A DNA stretch of 42,799 bases from Kiritimatiellia bacterium (lineage in GTDB: Bacteria > Verrucomicrobiota > Kiritimatiellia > RFP12 > UBA1067), in the NCBI GenBank assembly GCA_017542055.1, contig JAFXXW010000013.1, positions 1 through 42,799 on the forward strand. The letters are read 5' to 3'. The notes below the pieces were generated by a model. That model had not been told where the DNA came from. It did no database searches and worked only from the letters and a program-made list of their open reading frames with translations. Each line of letters begins with the position of its first letter. The first letter of the stretch is position 1. Below, one piece after another: positions 1 to 6,841 of this stretch. The position numbers were made by a program, and so were the translations under genes.

Positions 1-40
1 GTCCCTCCACGAAAAACAATTGTAGCGTATCCTGGGCAAC

Positions 41-68
41 AAAAAACCCCCGCACGACTGTACGAGGG
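41..68 (-). terminator. Rho-independent terminator, minus strand
   Basis: Read on the minus strand, a 9-bp stem (60-68 with 47-55, two G-U pairs, 4-nt loop 56-59) is followed directly by six T residues (46 down to 41). It lies only about 20-45 nt downstream of the start predicted for the minus-strand promoter at 92-121. It may therefore act as an attenuator for a gene beyond the left edge, or end a very short RNA. Confidence 0.6.
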
Positions 69-91
69 TATACTACTCCTAGGATGCGAAT

Positions 92-121
92 ATTATATCA
101 TATTTCCGGACCAAAAGTCAA
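92..121 (-). promoter_or_regulatory. Sigma70-type promoter with extended -10, minus strand
   Basis: On the minus strand TTGACT (121-116) is separated by 18 bp from TATAAT (97-92), with TG one base before the -10 box. The whole 30-bp layout matches the promoters of rplU (6745), the secreted repeat protein (24742) and rpmJ (31906). It points off the left end of the window, so its gene is not visible. Confidence 0.8.
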
Positions 122-182
122 GAGGTAAAATGAACTTTTTTCTTGGGGGTGGCGGCGTGGATATTAAAGTTTCACTTTTCCC

Positions 183-211
183 TTGCTTTTCGGGTGGGAA
201 TATGATATAAT
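183..211 (+). promoter_or_regulatory. Promoter of the Fic gene, extended -10
   Basis: TTGCTT (183-188), a 17-bp spacer and TATAAT (206-211), with TG at 203-204 making an extended -10. Expected transcription start is near 218, giving a leader of about 50 nt. It is back to back with the minus-strand promoter at 92-121, and its 17-bp core (197-213) recurs exactly at 6384-6400. Confidence 0.75.
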
Positions 212-270
212 ATCAGTATGTTCGAGAGGTTTTCCGTAACGACACCACTAGTGGTGGTCGGGGGAGGTAT

Positions 271-1593
271 ATGGACATGAACTTCGCCTGGCAGCAACCA
301 GGATGGCCGAATGCTACGGTTGATCGGGCCGCGCTCAAGGATGAACTTGTGGCGTTTAAGGACGCATTGTCGAAAGCGCGGAATTTCCTCAAAAAGCCGC
401 ACGATCTCGAAGCGGTCGCTCGCGCGCTTACCCAGGAGGCGGTCAAGACTAGCGCCATTGAAGGCGTGAATGTCGATGAAAGCGTGGTGATGTCGTCGAT
501 TTGCAAGGTCCTCGGGGTCGCGTACGCGCCTACTGGATTTACGCAAGATGTCCGGGCGGAAGGCGTGGCGCAGATGGTGCTTGCCGTGCGTAGCGACTGG
601 GACAAGCCCCTCACCGAAGCGATGCTCAAGCAGTGGCACCGGGCGTTGCTGTCCGGCCGCGAGGATGCGATCGCCATTGGCGATTTCCGCAATCACGCCG
701 AGCCGATGAGGGTCATTCGCCGACATGCCGACGGCAAGGTCGAAATCCGCTACGAAGCGCCGCCGAGCGAACAGGTGCCGGGTGAAATCCGCACTTTTCT
801 TGAGATGTGGAGGAATCCGGCGGAAAAACCGGTGGAGGTTGCGCTTAAGGCGGCGATGCTCCATCCGCACTTTGAGGTAATCCATCCCTTCGAGGACGGC
901 AATGGTCGCGTGGGCCGTGCGCTTGTCGCCAAGACGCTCGCCGAAGGACTTGGACTTCCCATCGTGTTGCCTGTTTCTACCGTCATCGCCCGCCATCGCG
1001 TCGCCTATTACGACGAAATCAATGCGGCGTCGCGCTCGCTGGACTGGACGAATTGGGCGGCGTTCTTCATTCCCATCTTGACCGAAGCCATCAACGATTT
1101 CGTGTCGGCGGTTAAGTTCATAGCCGCCAAGAGTGCGTATCTCACGAAGTACGAAGCCGGTTTTTCGGCGCGGTCGAAGAAGGTAATCCTGCGGATGTTC
1201 GAGGATGGAGAGGCAGGAGTGAAATCCGGACTCTCGGCCGCCAAGTGGATGCGCATGGCGAAGGTGTCGAAGCGTTCGGCAGAGCGGGATCTTGCGGAGC
1301 TCTCAGCTAGCGGAGCTGCAGTTGTGATTAATGATGGTCCGCAGACGCGATATCTGCTCAACGGAGTCTTTTCTGATGGCGCGATTGAGCCATTAAATGA
1401 GCCATTAAACGAGCGACTGATGCGGCTTATTGAGACGCATCCCGGGACGCAACTTGCCTACTTGACTTCCGTCGTTTCGCAGAGTATGGCCACTGTCAAA
1501 CGCGCCATCGCCGCTCTGGTCAAATCGGGCAAGATCGAACATCGCGGCAGCCGCAAGACCGGCGGCTACTATGTCATTAGGCGAGCGCGATGA
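271..1593 (+). CDS. Fic family protein (predicted AMPylase with winged-helix tail)
   Basis: 440-residue Fic protein. The catalytic loop reads HPFEDGNGRVGR with His205 as the predicted catalytic base. An N-terminal inhibitory motif TSAIEG (60-65, Glu64) fits a class II Fic enzyme held inactive by its own N-terminal helix. Known members move AMP from ATP to a hydroxyl on a target protein. The N-terminal part resembles DUF4172-type Fic proteins, and the last 100 or so residues look like winged-helix DNA-binding modules, so self-regulation of transcription is plausible. A 12-bp unit coding EPLN is repeated in the linker (1387-1410). The start follows GGGGAGG at 261-267, and no toxin-type partner ORF lies next to it. 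The target is unknown. Confidence 0.9.
   Translation: MDMNFAWQQPGWPNATVDRAALKDELVAFKDALSKARNFLKKPHDLEAVARALTQEAVKTSAIEGVNVDESVVMSSICKVLGVAYAPTGFTQDVRAEGVAQMVLAVRSDWDKPLTEAMLKQWHRALLSGREDAIAIGDFRNHAEPMRVIRRHADGKVEIRYEAPPSEQVPGEIRTFLEMWRNPAEKPVEVALKAAMLHPHFEVIHPFEDGNGRVGRALVAKTLAEGLGLPIVLPVSTVIARHRVAYYDEINAASRSLDWTNWAAFFIPILTEAINDFVSAVKFIAAKSAYLTKYEAGFSARSKKVILRMFEDGEAGVKSGLSAAKWMRMAKVSKRSAERDLAELSASGAAVVINDGPQTRYLLNGVFSDGAIEPLNEPLNERLMRLIETHPGTQLAYLTSVVSQSMATVKRAIAALVKSGKIEHRGSRKTGGYYVIRRAR
1387..1410. repeat. 12-bp tandem repeat inside the Fic gene
   Basis: Two near-identical copies of GAGCCATTAAAY (1387-1398 and 1399-1410) followed by a partial third copy, coding for EPLNEPLNE between two C-terminal helical modules. 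The unit is a multiple of three, so copy-number change would alter linker length without shifting the frame. Confidence 0.8.
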
Positions 1594-1663
1594 TGGCTAA
1601 TGACAAGACCGAGCGCATGGTTTAGCGGCTGGGATGGAATTGATGGAGATAGAGGTGGAACAT

Positions 1664-1693
1664 GCAGAACTACAGTACATGGAATAGTTCTGC
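1664..1693. repeat. Perfect 9-bp inverted repeat upstream of the GTPase gene
   Basis: GCAGAACTA (1664-1672) and TAGTTCTGC (1685-1693) form a perfect dyad around a 12-nt spacer, ending 25 nt before the GTPase start codon. There is no T-tract, so it is not a standard terminator. It could be an operator or an mRNA hairpin that affects the AAGGAG ribosome site at 1705-1710. Confidence 0.7.
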
Positions 1694-1717
1694 TATGAAT
1701 CAAAAAGGAGAGATGAA

Positions 1718-3115
1718 ATGAGTAAGACAGTTTTTCTTGGTGTGGAGGGATCGGGAAAGACGACCCTGACGGTGGCCCTTGCGCGAGCATTTGAGAGCCA
1801 CAAAGAGGAAGGTTGGTATCTGAAGCCATTAAGCCGTGATTCGTTTAGGTTCCTGAAGACATTGCCTGACACGCTCGACGGCGACTTCCCGAGTCAGACG
1901 GCAGACCTTCGAGAACTTCGCTGGCAGGCGGAGTACAAGGGAAACGATCTCGGCGAAATAGCCATACTTGACTATCCCGGCGAAATCTATCGCCTCGCAT
2001 TCCTTGACGAGAAGGACGAACGCGACCCAGAGGCGTTTCGACAGAAAGTGGCAAGCAACAAGCCGGAGATAGACGCGCTCCTTGGCGCAATCAAGGAGGC
2101 GGAGGATGTGTTTGTGCTCTTCAACCTTGCAGACGGGATGGATCTACGCAATAACCTACGCAATCTTGATGCGGTGTGGGTGACGAATGAATGTTTGAAG
2201 TTGTTGAAACGGCTCGAATCAAAGCCACGGATCAGACTTCTATTCACTCAGGTTGATCGCTATCGCGATGCGGGACTTGACCTCTCCACCTTCTCGCCGA
2301 AGTCAATCGACCTTATCGGTCACGACCATTCAGATGTGCCGTGGTGCTTGGTGTCGGTCGTTGATAGGGCTGATAGTGAATATGGTGTCGACAAAATCAT
2401 CATTGAACAATTGGTGGAGGTTGGAAAGCAAGAAACTAGATATATTCTCGGCAATCATCCGTTACGTCATTTGCAAAATAAGATTTGCCTTGCCGCCCCT
2501 AAACATTCGAGTGTGTTGTCGCGCTGTTTAACATCTCTTGTGATGAGTGTGTGTCTTTCCGGCATTGCTATTCTTAGTTATCACTCGTATCGGAAATTTG
2601 AACAGGCATCGCCACATTATAGACACTCTACGGAATCTTGCCTCAAGGATGGTGGCGAAATGGATTACGATTGGTGCAATAAGCATTGTGACAAATGGTG
2701 GGAATATCATTACAAGGCTGATGCTTATGCCACAGCGGCATCTTGCCTTGGATTAGTAATCATCTTCTGGGCTGTAATATTGCTTTCGCGCCATATAAAT
2801 AGGTCTTTGGTATGTAAGGCACTCAATCTTTTCTATAATGAACAATGGATTCCGGCGATGCGCATTTCGAATACAAACAATCCATACATACAATATTATC
2901 GCGGAATAGTTCTTTTGCTTGGTCTTGATGGCAAGAAGGTGAAAGTTGACAAAGCAAGAGAGTTGCTATTGCTGGCAATGCCGTATTGCCAGGCGGAGGT
3001 CAAAATTGCATTGGGATATATGGCCGAGCATGGTATTGGACAGCCCGCCAATTTGCAACTCTCTCGAATACTTTATACAGAAGCGAACAAGCTAATAGAA
3101 GCGCGTGATATATGA
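1718..3115 (+). CDS. Membrane GTPase with Sel1-like C-terminal repeat
   Basis: 465 residues. The N-terminal P-loop GTPase-like domain has Walker A GVEGSGKTT (8-16), a G3-like DYPGE (85-89) and a G4-like TQVD (177-180). It most resembles the stand-alone GTPase (double-GTPase-like) components of predicted conflict systems. Two hydrophobic helices (about 269-290 and 337-357) flank a short polar segment, so the protein is probably membrane-anchored with the GTPase in the cytoplasm. The last 70 residues resemble Sel1/TPR repeats (KIALGYMAEHGIGQP), a protein-binding scaffold. The start is set by AAGGAG 7 nt upstream. It overlaps the next gene by 4 nt, implying translational coupling. The family is inferred from motifs only. 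Confidence 0.75.
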   Translation: MSKTVFLGVEGSGKTTLTVALARAFESHKEEGWYLKPLSRDSFRFLKTLPDTLDGDFPSQTADLRELRWQAEYKGNDLGEIAILDYPGEIYRLAFLDEKDERDPEAFRQKVASNKPEIDALLGAIKEAEDVFVLFNLADGMDLRNNLRNLDAVWVTNECLKLLKRLESKPRIRLLFTQVDRYRDAGLDLSTFSPKSIDLIGHDHSDVPWCLVSVVDRADSEYGVDKIIIEQLVEVGKQETRYILGNHPLRHLQNKICLAAPKHSSVLSRCLTSLVMSVCLSGIAILSYHSYRKFEQASPHYRHSTESCLKDGGEMDYDWCNKHCDKWWEYHYKADAYATAASCLGLVIIFWAVILLSRHINRSLVCKALNLFYNEQWIPAMRISNTNNPYIQYYRGIVLLLGLDGKKVKVDKARELLLLAMPYCQAEVKIALGYMAEHGIGQPANLQLSRILYTEANKLIEARDI

Positions 3116-3864
3116 CCTTCCATCTTGCCACATACACCGCCGAAAAAGGCTTGTCGTGGTTTTACGACAAGTCTGCGATAGATTTTGCCGAGCTCGACAA
3201 GTGCCGTCGGTTGCTTGGATCGCTTCCAAATTTTGATGCTGGAGACAAGGGCTACGAGGGAATCGTGGCTGTTGGAAGGCGTGTGTTTCTCATTCGTTGC
3301 GCAAGTGCAAAGGCGTGGGATTTCAAAGGGAGGGATGCCACATACATTACAGTAACGTGGCTGGACCGCGATAAAATAGACGAGGTAAATTTGGGTGCGA
3401 TTCTGTCATCTGATGGAATGTGTCAGCAGTCGCACGATTACAAGTATTCCTTTGATGTGCCATTGACAGATATGCGAACTGAAGGCGGCATAGCACAAGG
3501 CGTTGATCTGTCGCGGATAGACGAAGAGGATGTCTTCATTCGTCGAGACTTTGGAGAGGTGAACGCAACGGTAAAGATTGTCAAGAAAGGAGATCCAAAG
3601 ATGACGGAGGCGGAAAAGTATTTTGAGAACGGTGGCAAGGCGGCACCAACTGAAATTGATGTAGCCTCGCAGACTGTGAATGTGCAGGCAGGACAGAAAG
3701 TCGAGTATTCTGTAGGTGCACGAGTTCTGGGCGTTGTGCTCTTCATTGCGCTGATATTGCTTGGGACGTATCTTGCAAAAATTGCAGGGCATATTCTGCT
3801 TGGGTACATTGCCGGTTTCGCAGGGCTTGGTCTATTGCGCGTCTTGTGGCGTGTTAGGCGATGA
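3112..3864 (+). CDS. Membrane protein partner of the GTPase (possible GAP1-like)
   Basis: 250 residues, start ATGA-coupled to the GTPase gene. The first 150 residues are a soluble domain (FHLATYTAEKGL near the start, then a GRDATYITVTWL segment). Their layout is reminiscent of the N-terminal domain of GTPase-associated protein 1 (GAP1) from predicted NTP-dependent conflict systems; this is a weak resemblance by eye, not a search result. After a charged linker come two hydrophobic helices (about 203-245) and a basic end RVLWRVRR. Sharing a membrane location and a 4-nt overlap with the GTPase strongly suggests one complex. The biochemical role is unknown. Confidence 0.7.
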   Translation: MTFHLATYTAEKGLSWFYDKSAIDFAELDKCRRLLGSLPNFDAGDKGYEGIVAVGRRVFLIRCASAKAWDFKGRDATYITVTWLDRDKIDEVNLGAILSSDGMCQQSHDYKYSFDVPLTDMRTEGGIAQGVDLSRIDEEDVFIRRDFGEVNATVKIVKKGDPKMTEAEKYFENGGKAAPTEIDVASQTVNVQAGQKVEYSVGARVLGVVLFIALILLGTYLAKIAGHILLGYIAGFAGLGLLRVLWRVRR

Positions 3865-3917
3865 AATGGCTATATTGTTTAATGTTTGTGGAGGCATGAA
3901 GAAGAAATGAAATTGGG

Positions 3918-4529
3918 ATGCAAATTTCTATGATTCTCCCTTTACTTCGCAAGCCGTTGATATGGTTGTTTGTAAAAATGGCATTTCGTTTTGTGAAATT
4001 TGAGGTCGTAAAAGATGATAGGCAATTTTTATTGCCAGAAGAAAGGTGGAATCTTGTCTTGCGAAATTCAGTTGTCTTTTCTGATTGGCATGATTGCGTG
4101 TTAAGGGCTATTTATGTCACCTTAAATAAAAAGCAAATTTTTTGTGCCACATTTGATTCCCACAAAATCAATTATTGCGATTCGTTTGATTTGCCTTATG
4201 GAGCTTCTATCGACTTCCGTTTGGCAACCCAAAAACAAAACACAAATGTTCTGTTGCCTTGCAAAGTGAAAAATCGCATAGAATTTCCAACCGAATATAA
4301 GATGCTGTGGAAGTGCGATACAGGATATGACTATGTGAACTTAAATGAAAAAGATCAAGTTGAGATTGCGTATGAATTAATAATTGGGAAGCCGACTGTT
4401 CGCAAACGTTTTGCCGTAGCCGGATTTGTTAGTAATGGTCAGCTGACTTTAAAATATAGCCGTGGATTGAGGCTGGATGGGAATCTACACTATGACTTGT
4501 TGCGATTCAGAAGTAGCAAAAGTTTATAG
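3918..4529 (+). CDS. Hypothetical protein, AT-rich gene
   Basis: 203 residues, not recognised. The first 20 residues are hydrophobic and basic (MILPLLRKPLIWLFVKM), possibly a membrane anchor. The rest is a soluble, beta-rich looking domain with many aromatic residues and no catalytic motif I can name. The start is uncertain: no good ribosome site precedes 3918, and an in-frame ATG at 3930 is equally possible. Codon use is strongly AT-biased (4021-4080 is 37% G+C), unlike the core genes after 6800, which suggests recent transfer. It lies between the GTPase pair and another unknown gene on the same strand. Confidence 0.6.
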   Translation: MQISMILPLLRKPLIWLFVKMAFRFVKFEVVKDDRQFLLPEERWNLVLRNSVVFSDWHDCVLRAIYVTLNKKQIFCATFDSHKINYCDSFDLPYGASIDFRLATQKQNTNVLLPCKVKNRIEFPTEYKMLWKCDTGYDYVNLNEKDQVEIAYELIIGKPTVRKRFAVAGFVSNGQLTLKYSRGLRLDGNLHYDLLRFRSSKSL

Positions 4530-4637
4530 CGAGAAAGAAAGCACGGCAGAATGTTGACTAAAAGATATTCGTAAAACGGAAAAGTAAAACTCAAGTTTGA
4601 TCGATCATATAATTCACAATTAAACCGAGAGGAGATC

Positions 4638-5417
4638 ATGGGCAATCTGCAATTTATAATGAATTGGCTTAATGATGCACGAGATTTTCTTAATAGAGAA
4701 AATATGAGTTGGGGAAATGCCGCAAAGGAGATTCTCCGGGCGGTACAGTATGATATTCACTTGTATATGGGACATTCAAAATTTCCGCATTCAGATGTTA
4801 GGGATAAAATCGAATTCTTTTCAGGCGAACTTGAAATAAAGGAATTTTTATTGCCTCAGGCGATGTTGGTGGCAGAGGCTGATGCCATAACGAATCGTAT
4901 TTCGTGTGCTGCAGATTTAAACGAGCAAGATGTTTTTCTGAATTCGTGTCATTGGGGTAGGGTCGTGAATGCCATGAGAAAAGAATTATTGACAAACTCG
5001 AATACCGCAACATTTCATAGTCAGTATCTATGTGAAATTGGATATCGATTAGGTGAGCCCAGTATAAATCCTAAAGTTTATACTGGCATTGAATCATTAG
5101 CGCAGCTTTATGCGGATTTGAGACATCATATTGTCGGCAGTGATCTTGATAGTGAATCCTGTAGGCAAGCAGAAAATATTAGGGATCAAAAAGTCAAAGA
5201 AGGTCCATTCGAAATATTTAGGCGTTATATTGAGAATGCAGGAATAAAAGTTGGATTTCTTGATTCCAATTTAGAATCGGACGCAGATCGTATAAAAATT
5301 CTGGAGAGTTATTGGCGTGAAATTATGGATATGGCTAGAAAACGATTTGAGAATTGGTGTAATCGAGTAAGGATTACTGATATAAGCGAAGATTTCGCCA
5401 GGTTTGTAATATTTTGA
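4638..5417 (+). CDS. Hypothetical protein, AT-rich gene
   Basis: 259 residues, not recognised. It starts after a strong GAGGAGA ribosome site at 4629-4635. It is predicted mostly helical, soluble and acidic, with no signal peptide or membrane segment and no enzyme motif I can identify. Aromatic- and charge-rich helices such as WGNAAKEILRAVQYDIHLYMG give it the look of the small helical accessory proteins seen in defence or island regions, but that is impression only. The base composition matches the previous gene and differs from the core genome. A 108-nt gap precedes it. Confidence 0.65.
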   Translation: MGNLQFIMNWLNDARDFLNRENMSWGNAAKEILRAVQYDIHLYMGHSKFPHSDVRDKIEFFSGELEIKEFLLPQAMLVAEADAITNRISCAADLNEQDVFLNSCHWGRVVNAMRKELLTNSNTATFHSQYLCEIGYRLGEPSINPKVYTGIESLAQLYADLRHHIVGSDLDSESCRQAENIRDQKVKEGPFEIFRRYIENAGIKVGFLDSNLESDADRIKILESYWREIMDMARKRFENWCNRVRITDISEDFARFVIF

Positions 5418-5443
5418 CTATAATCTAACTAAATACAAAAGCC

Positions 5444-5552
5444 ATGAAGCAGGAAATCAATGTCTCTGACTACTCCGAGACGATAATAAAAGGCGTAAAA
5501 GCGGGGTGCTGCTGATAAAAAGCTAACGGCAAGGTCGATGCAATCGTTTCGA
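5444..5552 (+). pseudogene. Decayed 5' fragment of a flavin reductase gene
   Basis: From ATG 5444 the reading MKQEINVSDYSETIIKGVKAG runs to a stop at 5513. With one-base shifts the next codons in the other frames give VLLIK and then KANGKVDAIVS, up to about 5552. Joined, this matches the usual start of small FMN-binding flavin reductases, which begin with an MKxEI...GV(L)LTTK..GKV(D/N)..VISWG pattern. The rest of the gene, about 150 codons, is gone, and the lipoprotein gene starts 32 nt later. So this is a frameshifted, truncated remnant. Confidence 0.55.
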
Positions 5553-5583
5553 AAGATAAAACATGAATACCGGAGAATTCGCG

Positions 5584-6303
5584 ATGATGTTTCATAAAAG
5601 GGTGCTGCTGTTAATCATTGGTGTTGCGGCAAGCATAGCGGGTTGCCGGTATGCGCCGAAAGGGAGCGATCTGGTGGTGGAGTTGGGGACGCCGTACAAG
5701 GCGGAACCGGCGAATGCCGAACTGCTTTACGAAAAGGGCGGTATTTCGCTTTATGCAGGCGAAACGGAAACGGACGTTGCCTTCAATGCAGAGCCAGAGC
5801 GGAGGGATGATTGGGAATTCCGCAATTCACTCTTTCTGAAGCGGCGCAAGGCGGACGGGGCTATAGAATGGCGGCTGTTGATGACGACAGGTGGCGATTG
5901 GAAGAAGGCCGATGGCATGGACGATTGGGGCAACATGCAGGCGAGCGATCTTCGCAGTTGTTATAAAGTGGTTAAAGCCAGCGTGTCAAAGGATGGAAGC
6001 TATATTTGGATGGTTTGCGATCCATCATGCAGCGCATGGTGGGATGTCGTCTGCCGCTTTGATTTGCGCGACAACTCTTTTTGTGCACTAATGGACGGTT
6101 GTAGCGCTATTGAGCAGCCGGACGGCACGATTATGGTGACGGGAAAGAAAACATATCTTTACGACGAAAACGGGGAGCCGCTTGGCGCGAGATGGTATGA
6201 TTTGTGGATGACTTCTGATGGTGAGGTTGTTCGTAAAGGCAAGCTTTTGTCGGCGGACGAATTGGCAGAATTGGCTAATGAATCAAGTGACAATGCGGAT
6301 TAA
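5584..6303 (+). CDS. Predicted lipoprotein of unknown function
   Basis: 239 residues from ATG 5584, chosen because GGAG lies 8 nt upstream at 5572-5575; an in-frame ATG at 5563 lacks a site. A signal peptide with hydrophobic core RVLLLIIGVAASIAGC ends in a lipobox with Cys21 as the predicted lipidated residue, so the protein should be anchored to a membrane facing the periplasm. The mature part is acidic and rich in Trp and Cys (several Cys between residues 130 and 170), with no named domain. It ends with an acidic tail. Function unknown; a cell-envelope partner of the upstream membrane GTPase genes cannot be excluded. Confidence 0.75.
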   Translation: MMFHKRVLLLIIGVAASIAGCRYAPKGSDLVVELGTPYKAEPANAELLYEKGGISLYAGETETDVAFNAEPERRDDWEFRNSLFLKRRKADGAIEWRLLMTTGGDWKKADGMDDWGNMQASDLRSCYKVVKASVSKDGSYIWMVCDPSCSAWWDVVCRFDLRDNSFCALMDGCSAIEQPDGTIMVTGKKTYLYDENGEPLGARWYDLWMTSDGEVVRKGKLLSADELAELANESSDNAD

Positions 6304-6321
6304 CAGAAAGGATGTTTTGAG

Positions 6322-6384
6322 ATGAGAACATTATTGGTGGCATTGGCTGTTATGCTTGTGTGTCAGTTGGGTCTTGTCTATTAG
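6322..6384 (+). pseudogene. 20-codon signal-peptide-like stump
   Basis: A short ORF coding for 20 residues, an Arg near the start followed by a hydrophobic run (LLVALAVMLV), then Cys and a stop at 6382-6384. It looks like the first half of a secretion signal whose gene body has been lost; the stop codon touches the promoter-like repeat 6384-6400. A genuine small membrane peptide is the alternative. Confidence 0.4.
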
Positions 6385-6387
6385 GAA

Positions 6388-6398
6388 TATGATATAAT
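6388..6398 (+). promoter_or_regulatory. Extended -10 element, orphan promoter 1
   Basis: TATGATATAAT with TATAAT at 6393-6398 and TG at 6390-6391. No good -35 hexamer sits 17-18 bp upstream (TTGTCT at 6374-6379 leaves only 13 bp). It is followed by a TAGAC/GTCTA hairpin. No gene start lies directly downstream. Confidence 0.5.
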
Positions 6399-6435
6399 AT
6401 AGACTGTTCGTCTAGGAATAGACAATGAGGCCGGA

Positions 6436-6446
6436 TATGATATAAT
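6436..6446 (+). promoter_or_regulatory. Extended -10 element, orphan promoter 2
   Basis: A second TATGATATAAT (TATAAT 6441-6446, TG 6438-6439), 48 bp after the first and with similar flanks (GTCTAGGAATA upstream, TGTTC downstream), as if locally duplicated. The -35 match is poor. It would start RNA near 6453, at the beginning of the hairpin-rich stretch. Confidence 0.5.
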
Positions 6447-6744
6447 ATGCGGTGTTCATGGGGCCCGGCTGCACCGCGAGTGCCGAATTGGCGGCACAGT
6501 GGCGACCTTCCACAGTGCAGGCTTCCTCATGGACAGGTCTGAGGGCTCAGCATCAGTCCGGATGGTCGCGAGATTGTCACTGGTGGCTTCCTTCAGACTT
6601 TTGTGTAATGTGGAAATGTGGAAGTGTTGCCAGTGCCAATTCCAATTGACAATGGGAGTTGGGGAAGGTGGAAATGTGGAAGTGTTGCCAATGCCAGTAC
6701 CAATGGCCAATGGGGCGGGGAAGGAAGATTTTTGCAATTTCCTA
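6447..6744. other. Intergenic stretch without a convincing gene; candidate structured RNA
   Basis: No ORF here has a recognisable product. On the plus strand several perfect short stems follow one another: GCGGTG/CACCGC (6449-6454 with 6472-6477), GTGCCG/CGGCAC (6480-6485 with 6492-6497), GCGACC/GGTCGC (6502-6507 with 6564-6569) enclosing GGAC/GTCC (6531-6534 with 6556-6559) and TGAG/CTCA (6540-6543 with 6546-6549). It lies just after two extended -10 boxes. A small RNA or a relic of a lost gene are both possible. The later part is the tandem repeat 6610-6723. Confidence 0.35.
6610..6723. repeat. Imperfect tandem repeat, two units of about 57 bp
   Basis: Unit 1 is 6610-6667 (58 bp) and unit 2 is 6668-6723 (56 bp). 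Their first 23 bases are identical (6610-6632 and 6668-6690) and both end in GGGGAAG or CGGGGAAG. The second halves differ mainly by substitutions within CCAAT-like motifs. It ends 22 bp before the rplU -35 box. Confidence 0.85.
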
Positions 6745-6774
6745 TTGACTTTTGGGGCGGAAATATGATATAAT
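6745..6774 (+). promoter_or_regulatory. Promoter of the rplU-recJ operon
   Basis: TTGACT (6745-6750), 18-bp spacer, TATAAT (6769-6774), TG at 6766-6767. The predicted start near 6781 gives a 60-nt leader holding a small hairpin GTGGAA-GAGT-TTCCAC (6795-6810) upstream of the rplU start, which might serve L21 autoregulation. Confidence 0.85.
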
Positions 6775-6841
6775 ACCACTTCACTTAGCCATTCGTGGAA
6801 GAGTTTCCACAAGGATGGCAAGGCAAGAAAGGCAAAAGAAA

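Noticed and set aside
5414..5424. TTGACTATAAT after the 4638-5417 gene, promoter-like
   Set aside because: The two elements overlap, and no -35 hexamer lies at the right distance from TATAAT.
6447..6600. Possible SRP (4.5S) RNA because of GGAAG-like runs on the minus strand
   Set aside because: The conserved domain IV tetraloop and flanking asymmetric bulge could not be formed; only short generic stems are present.
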